A stretch of 64,000 bases of DNA, taken from contig CAYFFQ010000001.1 in NCBI GenBank assembly GCA_964342465.1, forward strand, positions 281,515 through 345,514, read 5' to 3'. The DNA is from MGIIb-Q1 sp964342465. Its GTDB lineage: Archaea > Thermoplasmatota > Poseidoniia > Poseidoniales > Thalassarchaeaceae. Below are positions 17,442-24,502 of this stretch, piece by piece. The notes beneath the pieces are model-generated. The model searched no databases, was not told the origin of the DNA, and was given only the letters and a program-made list of their open reading frames with translations. Each line of letters begins with the position of its first letter. The first letter of the stretch is position 1. The position numbers and the translations under genes were made by a program.

Positions 17442-18398
17442 ATGGATGGACGAGTGATGCGCAGGATGGCTTTTATCTTGGTGCTTTATACCTTGAGCAT
17501 GTGGGCTGGGGTCGCCACCAGCAATGTCGCAGCGCAGGGTGTTTCACCCAATCCGACCGTAGCAGTCACCTGCTCTCCGGCGGCTATTCCGATTGAGGTC
17601 TACCCCGGCGCCCCTCGAACTGGCACGACCTACTGCACTGCCACCAATCCGACTCAATATGTTGAGGATGTGACCATCACCGTGACTGCAGGTGGTCTCG
17701 CTGTTGCCCACCCCGGTCTCATCACGGTGGGCGCCTACGATTCCACGACATTCGAAGTGGTTGTTCGTGGGGACAACAGAATGGCCGAAGGAAGCCGTAC
17801 AATCACCATCGTCGCCCGTGTGACTTCCGCAAGTGGGGTACCCTGTACAACCTGCCCCTCAGTCCAGTCAGCGGTGATGGCGACCATCATGCAGTTCAGC
17901 AGACTGCGTGTGGAAGCAGAAGAACCATTTAGACAACTCAGGCCAAAGGTCGATTACATCTTCGAGTTCAAGGTCTATAACGACGGCAACGCATACGACC
18001 GATTCAATGTTGACATCGTCAATCGTGATGACTTGGAGGAGAAGGATTTCCAAATCGTTCTGCCAACCATCAGCACCGAGATTGAGCCACAGGCCCCACC
18101 GGATAAAATGCGGGTGCAGATACGTACTCCCAAGATTCAAGGATGGTCGGACGACTATCATCAACTTCAGTTCAGAGCGACAAGTGATTACAGTGTCAGA
18201 ACTGAAGGGGTGGCTAACTATCAAACTCAGATGGTGACCATCTATGTTCGTGGCATCTATCTGCCCGGTTTTGAACTCCTCCCTTCCATCTCCATGGTGG
18301 CTCTAGGAGCCGCATTCGCAGCCCGCCGTCGCAATTCTGACAGTGAGGAGATGATTGACTTTGACGACCTCACTCCACTCGGCGCTCCCGGACTCTGA
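17442..18398 (+). CDS. Anchored surface protein, paralogue of the 16342 gene
   Basis: 318 residues. The ATG at 17442 follows GGTGAG closely; an ATG at 17457 is the alternative. A signal peptide (MAFILVLYTLSMWAGVATS) precedes a module that begins VSPNPTVAVTC and repeats the cysteine and PGA-R-G pattern of the upstream paralogue. A second module starts near residue 165 (QLRPKVDYIFEFKVYNDGNA) and is CARDB/NEW3-like. A C-terminal hydrophobic segment (LPGFELLPSISMVALGAAFA) is followed by RRRN and an acidic tail (EEMIDFDDLTPL). It lies 80 bp downstream of its paralogue. The end looks like a PGF-type sorting tail in spirit but lacks the PGF-CTERM motif. Confidence 0.72.
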   Translation: MDGRVMRRMAFILVLYTLSMWAGVATSNVAAQGVSPNPTVAVTCSPAAIPIEVYPGAPRTGTTYCTATNPTQYVEDVTITVTAGGLAVAHPGLITVGAYDSTTFEVVVRGDNRMAEGSRTITIVARVTSASGVPCTTCPSVQSAVMATIMQFSRLRVEAEEPFRQLRPKVDYIFEFKVYNDGNAYDRFNVDIVNRDDLEEKDFQIVLPTISTEIEPQAPPDKMRVQIRTPKIQGWSDDYHQLQFRATSDYSVRTEGVANYQTQMVTIYVRGIYLPGFELLPSISMVALGAAFAARRRNSDSEEMIDFDDLTPLGAPGL

Positions 18399-18715
18399 AC
18401 ACTTTCCTTTGTCCATGGGGTTCGGTCGTATCGAACGATGTGTTTCTCTCTGCTTGACGGGGCGATTATCCCATCTCCACGAGGTGGTTGGGGCGAAAAC
18501 ATAACGCAAAACACATCTCATTTATTTATGTGGAAATGTAGTGCTGAAATAGATTCATAATTCCCTTTGTCGGTGAGATGCACGAGAACAACGGTCAATT
18601 CTCGGCTCCCGAAAATGAGGACATCAAGGATAAACAGTTCTTTCCTATTGCCACTAAGGCAACGGGTTCATAACTGTTGGTGAATCACAAACCACCGTAT
18701 TGAGGGGTTTGCTGG
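18399..18715. other. 317-bp intergenic region, probable promoter plus a possible small ORF
   Basis: Contains an AT-rich TATA-like stretch (TTTATTTATG near 18520), a second one (TTCATAATT near 18553), the 31-codon ORF listed separately, and a perfect TTGCC-ACTAA-GGCAA dyad at 18648-18662. No RNA gene is recognised. Confidence 0.4.
18578..18673 (+). CDS. Possible 31-residue small protein or leader peptide
   Basis: The ATG at 18578 opens a short hydrophilic ORF (MHENNGQFSAPENEDIKDKQ...) that ends at TAA 18671-18673. TTCATAATT lies about 22 nt upstream, a spacing that fits leaderless transcription, and GGTGAG directly abuts the ATG. It ends 42 bp before the next gene and encloses a dyad (18648-18662). 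No family is recognised, and the evidence is positional only. Confidence 0.25.
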   Translation: MHENNGQFSAPENEDIKDKQFFPIATKATGS

Positions 18716-20071
18716 ATGACAGGTGGTTTACTTGAAAAAGCGAAAAGTCAGGAGATTGAGTTATCCCCAGATTCAGATGACGAGGTCGAAGCAGCCGTGC
18801 AACAGATTGATGATGGCGCTGGTGGACTTCTCGCCAAAGTTTCAGCATCTGAGGATTCGGCCCATCCTACTCAAATGGACAAGATTCTCGCAGGTCTCTC
18901 CGTCGCGCTGATGCTCTTCTCGATGTACGGCCTTTTCAATCTCAGTTCACTCTTTTCATCAACTCCGGTTATCGGTGACAATGCTGGCTGGCTCATCCTA
19001 GTGACCACGATTGCTGCACTGGCTACAGGTTCGTACGCCTTGAGGAATCTCGTAAATGGGGGGACACCTCTTTCCAAAGCGCAATGGATGGCCCTCGTCG
19101 GGGCGTGGTTGGTGCTCTCGCTCGGACCATACTTGGCGGCGATGAACTTCGCTGGTTCGGTAGCCATTACCGGCATGACCCACGACGAGGATTCAAATTC
19201 CATCTCCTTTGATTACCGTTATTCATCATCCCTTTTATCCTCCTCCGGACCGTTTGAGACAGTAGATGTGCGCGTAACTCAAGGAGGTGAAGAGGTCTGG
19301 AGTGGTACGGCTGTGGCAGAGGAAAGTTCTCCCGGACTCGGTTCCTTCACCCTCTCAATATCCGATTTTTATTCAGAAAACGCCTTCCAAGTGACGGGCA
19401 AGAAGGTCACCTTGGAGACAAATGATGGTTCATCATACAGCGCGACCACCACCGAGGTTCCGTATCGCGTTCACGCCGCCCTTTCAGGTTTGAGTGAGGG
19501 TATGGCGGTGCTTGACAGCCGCTCCCTGACTCGTACGATTGACGATGCAGACGGAGCCATGACCGGTGTTATCGACGACTGTGACAACTGCAAGGATTTG
19601 CTCGGTGTGGTCTTGGATGTGTGGGCTGGGTCCGGCCTCTTAGATGTGGACAGCGATACAAGGCCGGCGCCGGCACAGGGGGATTACACGATTCTTGGAG
19701 AGGTCTTCGGCCCCGATGGCAATATCGCATTCACCTACCCGTTGGTGACTGTGGATGGCACGGTAGCGTCGTGGGACAATTCGGCAGGTCACGGTTCGGG
19801 GAATGGAGTCATCGGCGACTACGGCTCCCAACTCAATTTGCCGGGGACCACCACGGATGGCGACCCCTTGGGTAGGGAGTACATCGAGAGAGACGATGTC
19901 CTCAGTGACTACGGCTGCTACGAGTTCAAGGTGACCGTCACCATGTTGGAAGATTGGGCCTCAGGCCTTGCGCCGACAGTATCTACTGACGAGTTCACAT
20001 TCCAGCGTGAGATGAACAGCGATGAGAGTGGTGAGCAGGGCATAGAAACCCTTACTCTCGGGTGCAACTGA
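18716..20071 (+). CDS. Membrane protein with cytoplasmic GGLL repeats and a large external domain
   Basis: 451 residues. There is no signal peptide. The N-terminal 60 residues are acidic and cytoplasmic, with two copies of a short motif (TGGLLEKAK at the start, AGGLLAKVS about 33 residues later). Three membrane helices follow (LAGLSVALMLFSMYGLFNL; GWLILVTTIAALATGSYAL; WMALVGAWLVLSLGPYLAAM, about residues 60-145). The last 300 residues are a beta-rich external region with a CDNCK cysteine pair. The final codons (GGTGCAACTGA) match the unit of the downstream 21-bp repeat, so the stop codon lies within a diverged repeat copy. Function unknown. Confidence 0.7.
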   Translation: MTGGLLEKAKSQEIELSPDSDDEVEAAVQQIDDGAGGLLAKVSASEDSAHPTQMDKILAGLSVALMLFSMYGLFNLSSLFSSTPVIGDNAGWLILVTTIAALATGSYALRNLVNGGTPLSKAQWMALVGAWLVLSLGPYLAAMNFAGSVAITGMTHDEDSNSISFDYRYSSSLLSSSGPFETVDVRVTQGGEEVWSGTAVAEESSPGLGSFTLSISDFYSENAFQVTGKKVTLETNDGSSYSATTTEVPYRVHAALSGLSEGMAVLDSRSLTRTIDDADGAMTGVIDDCDNCKDLLGVVLDVWAGSGLLDVDSDTRPAPAQGDYTILGEVFGPDGNIAFTYPLVTVDGTVASWDNSAGHGSGNGVIGDYGSQLNLPGTTTDGDPLGREYIERDDVLSDYGCYEFKVTVTMLEDWASGLAPTVSTDEFTFQREMNSDESGEQGIETLTLGCN

Positions 20072-20102
20072 CCCATCCTTCAGAGCCGACTGGCCTTGCG
20101 TG

Positions 20103-20313
20103 GGGTGCAACTGACCTTTCTTTGGGATGCGCCTGGCTTTGCGTGTGGTGCAACTGGCCTTGCGTGGGGTGCAACTGACCTTGCGTGTGGTACAACTGGC
20201 CTTGCGTGTGCTGCAACAGGACTTGCGTGGGGTGCAACTGACCTTGCGTGGGGTGCGACTGGCCTTTCCTTGGGATGCTCCTGGCCTTGCGTGGGACGAA
20301 ACTGACAATCCAA
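20103..20313. repeat. 21-bp tandem repeat (minisatellite), about 10 copies
   Basis: The unit GGTGCAACTGACCTTGCGTG plus one base (G or T) repeats with a 21-bp period and few substitutions. Some copies carry a TTTCTTTGGGATGC variant, which itself recurs near both ends. It occupies the 326-bp gap (20072-20397) between two convergent genes. Because 21 is a multiple of three, several frames stay open on both strands; these are by-products. Copies are contiguous with no spacers, so this is not a CRISPR array. Confidence 0.92.
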
Positions 20314-20397
20314 CCTGCTCGGATGCCGTCAGTCCACACCGTTCTGCGGTCTGTTTTGTTCTATAGAATAAATGTTCTTTCCGAGGTGTGTGCCGAT

Positions 20398-22140
20398 TCA
20401 CAAGTCGTCCAAATCCTCATCTAGATGGTTGATTACTTCCCGTGAGATGGTGATGGTCTTGGGACTTGCATCCTTGTCGCGAGTTGCGGTGAAGTAGACC
20501 ACGAGTCCTAAACCGACGACCAGAGCGACTATGAAACTGATGAGTAGCGCACTATCTCCCTCACTCACTTCAGCGGCGGTGCTCCATTCGGTTGTAAGGG
20601 TGCTATCACCTCCACCGAGGGTGCCATTCACAACCACTTGCGACGGGGTCATCGGCATACACCTCAATGTATGATTACCACTTGATGGTACTCCCCATTT
20701 GAGGTCAATCGTGGCGGTTTCACCAACTCCGAGGAGTGCTGCTGGATAGGGTGGTGAAATATCCGCCCTAACTTCTCCGACATGACACTCCAGTGGTACA
20801 CTCGCTGCGGCGAGGCCGTTATTGGTTATGGTCACCCTCACCTCTGCTCTCTTACCGACCGAGGCCGCTTTCTCCAATGAGATACCGGTCACCGAAACAT
20901 CAGGTAGAATTGGGAAAAGGACTTCCACATCACTGCTCTTCTCAAGTGAGTTGTTGGCTCCATAGTAAGTGCCCCAGGCGGTGAACCATTCAACATCGGA
21001 GATTCTCGCATCCTCACTCCAAACCGTTCCGTTGGCATACCCAATCTCGACGATGCGAGGTCCCTGTTGATAGTTGGCTGGGACGATGTAGGAGCCATCA
21101 ACCATGGAATGACCGAAGAGAGTCTTTTCTTGAGGCCCGACGCCAGTCAGATTGAATGTGATGCCGGAGCCGGGGAAATGAAGAGTCTGTTCTCCCACCT
21201 GCCTCTCCCAGAGGTCGATTATTCCACCTGAGCCATCTACTTCGCTCAATGATATCTCAGCCGCGGCATCTGCTTTGATGTCATGGTCCTCCCTGCTTCC
21301 ACTGAAAGAGCCGCCGCTCATGGTAATCGATGCTGATTCCCCCGCCAATATCAATGGGCCAGAGGTATTGATGTCTGTTGAAGTTGAGGAAAATGCGCCG
21401 TTGATGGTCACATCAGCCCCATTCATCTCTGAGTCAATGGCGACAAGAGTGCCGCCTTCGGAGATGTGGAGAGAGAATCCGGCGCTTCCTCGCAGCAACC
21501 AGTTTTCATTGTCGAGGTCCGCTGCTTCATAGACATTGGTGGTGGTCGCCCGATTGACTTCAATTCTGTCCACCACCAGTTGCCCATATTCACCGACATT
21601 CTGATTGAAGTAGAGTGTACCACCTCCGCCGCTGACAACTCCGGCGGTGATGGTGTGGCTGTCTCCTGACATGTCCTCGTTCGGCCCTTCATTCCAGCGC
21701 ACCGTGAAATTCGACAGATTGTAATCTGTGGAACTGAAGATGGTGATTGTGAACAGACCGAACTGCTCAGGCACGAACAATGTCGCTTCGTCTCCATAAC
21801 CAGCCCACATCTGGAGGTCAGAGGGTGGATACTGCGAACTGAGAGATGCGTTTTCAAGAACGACTCCGCCGTTAATCACGATACTTGTACCGTTGGCAAT
21901 TGATAGGTTGCCATCAATCCTCAGAGTGGCGCCAGCCGCGACGGTCACCATTCCATCAAGAACCATATTCCCCGACCAGTCGGTGTCATCTGAAATGGTG
22001 ACGGCGGAGCCATCTTGCGGGGGGGGGTCTCCAGCAACAACCAGTGCACTGTTCATCATCATAGTGAGGCATACCAAGACGACCAACCCAGTCACTAGCG
22101 TTCCTCTCGCCATACTTCCTGCGAGTCGGTGGTAGGCCAT
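20398..22140 (-). CDS. Anchored surface protein with CARDB-like domain and DDL tail
   Basis: 580 residues from the ATG at 22140. An upstream in-frame start at 22278 would overlap the divergent carS gene and gives no signal peptide. A signal peptide (TLVTGLVVLVCLTMMMNSAL) leads to a repetitive beta region (GATLRIDGNLSIANGTSIVI) typical of parallel beta solenoids. A CARDB-type module follows (VTGISLEKAASVGKRAEVRV with TNNGLAAAS). The C-terminus has one membrane helix (ALLISFIVALVVGLGLVVYF), a basic stretch and an acidic tail ending NHLDEDLDDL. The function is unknown; adhesion or cell-surface scaffolding is the usual role of such architectures. Confidence 0.72.
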   Translation of the reverse strand: MAYHRLAGSMARGTLVTGLVVLVCLTMMMNSALVVAGDPPPQDGSAVTISDDTDWSGNMVLDGMVTVAAGATLRIDGNLSIANGTSIVINGGVVLENASLSSQYPPSDLQMWAGYGDEATLFVPEQFGLFTITIFSSTDYNLSNFTVRWNEGPNEDMSGDSHTITAGVVSGGGGTLYFNQNVGEYGQLVVDRIEVNRATTTNVYEAADLDNENWLLRGSAGFSLHISEGGTLVAIDSEMNGADVTINGAFSSTSTDINTSGPLILAGESASITMSGGSFSGSREDHDIKADAAAEISLSEVDGSGGIIDLWERQVGEQTLHFPGSGITFNLTGVGPQEKTLFGHSMVDGSYIVPANYQQGPRIVEIGYANGTVWSEDARISDVEWFTAWGTYYGANNSLEKSSDVEVLFPILPDVSVTGISLEKAASVGKRAEVRVTITNNGLAAASVPLECHVGEVRADISPPYPAALLGVGETATIDLKWGVPSSGNHTLRCMPMTPSQVVVNGTLGGGDSTLTTEWSTAAEVSEGDSALLISFIVALVVGLGLVVYFTATRDKDASPKTITISREVINHLDEDLDDL

Positions 22141-22196
22141 CAATGCGCCGCTCTCGGGGGATAGATTATACCACCATCTGCACAGCCGAGGGAGTG

Positions 22197-22877
22197 ATGG
22201 CAGGGACACCTCCTTGGGATTCGCTGTGGATGGCTCCTCTATTGGTCCTATGGCTCTATCTGCCGGGCTACCTGTCAAACACCACGGCGATGCTCGGGGG
22301 CAGGTGGATCCCAGCTCTCATCGGTGTATCATCCAAACCGATTGATGGGGGTCGGATTCATAGTGACGGCAACCGCTTGCTGGGGGACGGCAAGACTTGG
22401 AACGGCCTTGTCGGGGGAACCATCGGTGGTGGTCTTGTCGGCATGCTCACACATTGGCTCGGGAGTGCATCTCTTTCCTCCGCTCCGTTTCTCGACCCGC
22501 TCGGCGAATATCCTTCACTAGGGATGGGAGACATCACTTCTGCGTGGTATTGGGTCGGTGGTCAATGGGGTGCATCTCTCATACTCGGAATGGTGCTGGG
22601 ATTCGGTTGTATGGTAGGTGATTCCACAGGTTCATTCTTCAAGAGAAGAAAAGGGCTGAAGCGAGAGGGCGAGGTGAGCAGCAGTGCTCCACTCCTTGAC
22701 ACAATACCGTTCGCCATATCCACATTCATCTTCGGCCAGCTTTTCCTCGCTCCTTCCATAGTATCGGATTCTGAGTTGTTGGTCGGTATGGTGCTGTTGC
22801 TCCTCCTTACGCCAATCATTCACCGTTCATTCAATGTCATGGGCTACAAACTCGGGTTGAAATCGGTCCCTTACTGA
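22197..22877 (+). CDS. carS: CDP-archaeol synthase
   Basis: 226 residues. CarS transfers CTP to 2,3-di-O-geranylgeranylglyceryl phosphate to give CDP-archaeol, the branch point for archaeal polar lipids, in the membrane. The core motif is present: KPIDGGRIHSDGNRLLGDGK followed by TWNGLVGGTIGG, then GDSTGSFFKRRKGL and a membrane-spanning C-terminus. The ATG at 22197 is preferred (GAGGGAG just upstream), since the in-frame ATG at 22143 would add a non-membrane extension. At 226 residues it is longer than typical CarS, mainly through a central external loop (about residues 90-125). It is divergent from the 22140 gene with 56 bp between starts, and purD follows 118 bp downstream. Confidence 0.92.
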   Translation: MAGTPPWDSLWMAPLLVLWLYLPGYLSNTTAMLGGRWIPALIGVSSKPIDGGRIHSDGNRLLGDGKTWNGLVGGTIGGGLVGMLTHWLGSASLSSAPFLDPLGEYPSLGMGDITSAWYWVGGQWGASLILGMVLGFGCMVGDSTGSFFKRRKGLKREGEVSSSAPLLDTIPFAISTFIFGQLFLAPSIVSDSELLVGMVLLLLLTPIIHRSFNVMGYKLGLKSVPY

Positions 22878-22937
22878 TGTCATCTCTAAGCGAATCAAGA
22901 GCCTACACTTCGATAATCGTGAAGTACCTCCCCCCAA

Positions 22938-22950
22938 ATTATCTGATAAT
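22938..22950 (+). promoter_or_regulatory. AT-rich palindrome upstream of purD
   Basis: ATTATC-T-GATAAT is a perfect 6+1+6 palindrome 45 nt before the purD ATG. GCTTATTT at about 22963 is a plausible TATA box for a leaderless purD transcript, which would place the palindrome just upstream of the promoter as an operator candidate. Confidence 0.35.
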
Positions 22951-22995
22951 GGTAAGAGGGATTGCTTATTTCCCCCTTCCCGCCGAGTCGTCCTC

Positions 22996-24264
22996 ATGGC
23001 AGAGGCGTGTGTGCTGGTGGTTGGCGGCGGCGGAAGGGAGCACGCCCTTGTCATGGGATTGGTTGCTTCGCCATCGGTGGGAGAGGTACATGTCGCCCCC
23101 GGTAACGCTGGAACCTCTCAGGTAGCCACCAATCACCCAATTTCTACGGAAGATACCGATTCACTCGTCGGGCTTGCTCAATCACTCGGATGTGACCTCG
23201 TCGTCGTCGGGCCAGAGGGCCCTCTTGTCAATGGAATAAGTGAAAGATTGAGGGTCGTGGGAATCCCCTGTTTCGGCCCGCATTCAGCCGGTGCTAGCCT
23301 TGAAGGCAGCAAATTGTACGCCAAGCAGGTGATGGACTCGCTCGACATTCCTACAGCCCGCTTCAAGATGCTAGAGCATGAATCTGAAATCGAGGAAGCA
23401 GTTGACGGATTCCCGTCACCGTGGGTGGTAAAGCGAGATGTGCTCGCCGGTGGCAAGGGCGTGACGGTCACATCAAAACGGAGTGATGCGATTGAGGCCC
23501 TCACGGATGGACTGAGGAGAGATGGATATGTGCTCCTCGAGGAGTTTCTAACCGGAGAGGAGGCCAGTATGTTGGTGATGATGGATGAAAGTGGCTGGGT
23601 CGCACTTCCTGCATCTCAGGACCACAAGCGGGTTGGCGAAGGGGACACTGGGCCAAACACGGGGGGTATGGGTGCTTATGCTCCCGCCCCCATAGTGACT
23701 GAATCGGTCAGGCAGAGGGTGTTCTCACGGATTGTCGAGCCGATGCACGAATGGCTATCCTCCGAGGAGGAACCCTACCGAGGCTGCCTCTATGTCGGTT
23801 TGATGATTGATGAGAATGGTGACCCATCTGTAGTCGAATACAATGTGAGATTCGGTGACCCTGAGACTCAGGTCACTGTTCCGCTCATCAGAAGCGACCT
23901 CTATCGCCTCTTGTCTGCGGTGGCGATGGGGAGAGTTGTAGGAGAAGAGCCGGAGTTCAGTGAGGGTCATGCGATGACCGTAGTTCTCGCTTCGGAAGGT
24001 TATCCCGGCCCACCGAGAGTAGGACTTCCAATCAATATCGAGACGGCGATGATAGCCAACGAAGATGGGGGGGCGTTCATCCATCACGCTGGAACCACCT
24101 GGGGGGTCAAGGGGGAATTGCTCTCAACAGGCGGCCGGGTTCTCGCCTGCACCGGCATCGCTCCGACACTGCATGAGGCGAGAGCCCTCTCATACTCGTT
24201 GATGGAAGGTATCGTGTTGGAGGGTTCCCATTTCCGGAATGACATAGGACACCACGCCCTCTGA
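22996..24264 (+). CDS. purD: Phosphoribosylamine-glycine ligase (GAR synthetase)
   Basis: 422 residues, the usual family length. It joins glycine to 5-phosphoribosylamine with ATP, the second step of purine synthesis, in the cytoplasm. Visible signatures: VVGGGGREHALVMGL at the N-terminus, LVVVGPEGPLVNGI, the ATP-grasp segment WVVKRDVLAGGKGVTV, TGGMGAYAP, and RFGDPETQV near the metal site. Start ATG 22996 gives the standard N-terminus and lies about 30 nt after a TATA-like GCTTATTT. No other purine gene is adjacent. Confidence 0.96.
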   Translation: MAEACVLVVGGGGREHALVMGLVASPSVGEVHVAPGNAGTSQVATNHPISTEDTDSLVGLAQSLGCDLVVVGPEGPLVNGISERLRVVGIPCFGPHSAGASLEGSKLYAKQVMDSLDIPTARFKMLEHESEIEEAVDGFPSPWVVKRDVLAGGKGVTVTSKRSDAIEALTDGLRRDGYVLLEEFLTGEEASMLVMMDESGWVALPASQDHKRVGEGDTGPNTGGMGAYAPAPIVTESVRQRVFSRIVEPMHEWLSSEEEPYRGCLYVGLMIDENGDPSVVEYNVRFGDPETQVTVPLIRSDLYRLLSAVAMGRVVGEEPEFSEGHAMTVVLASEGYPGPPRVGLPINIETAMIANEDGGAFIHHAGTTWGVKGELLSTGGRVLACTGIAPTLHEARALSYSLMEGIVLEGSHFRNDIGHHAL

Positions 24265-24502
24265 CCTTGGCCGCCGATAAAACGCCGATTCAGGAGAAAA
24301 AACAGCCATACTCGGCCTGTTGGATTAGGGGGATGTGGTTTGGATTTCTTACCCGCCTCTGCGAATCGCCACCACATCGGCATCACGCCATGCCTGTGCG
24401 GGCTCGCGGGCGCAGGTGAATTGAATCGGCAACCATTAAAAAAAGGGGTCAGGTGGCGGCGACGCTGACAGTCGAGAGACTGGCTAAACCGAGGTAATGT
24501 AA
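24265..24502. other. Intergenic region upstream of the giant aglB
   Basis: 238 bp. CATTAAAAAAAGGGG near 24434 is a candidate TATA region for aglB. CAGTC-GAGA-GACTG at 24469-24482 is a perfect 5-bp dyad around a GNRA-type loop, 20 nt before the ATG. GAGGTAA just before the ATG is the ribosome site. No RNA gene recognised. Confidence 0.45.

Noticed and set aside
20103..20313. CRISPR array
   Set aside because: The units are contiguous, 21 bp and degenerate, with no spacers, and there are no cas genes.
19961..20401. Long open frames on the minus strand across the 21-bp repeat, encoding runs such as CTPRKVSCTPRK
   Set aside because: A 21-bp unit without stops keeps frames open automatically. There is no start context, and the frames overlap the ends of two real genes.
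22143..22196. N-terminal extension of carS
   Set aside because: The extension (MRRSRGIDYTTICTAEGV) is not membrane-like, and the ATG at 22197 has the ribosome site.
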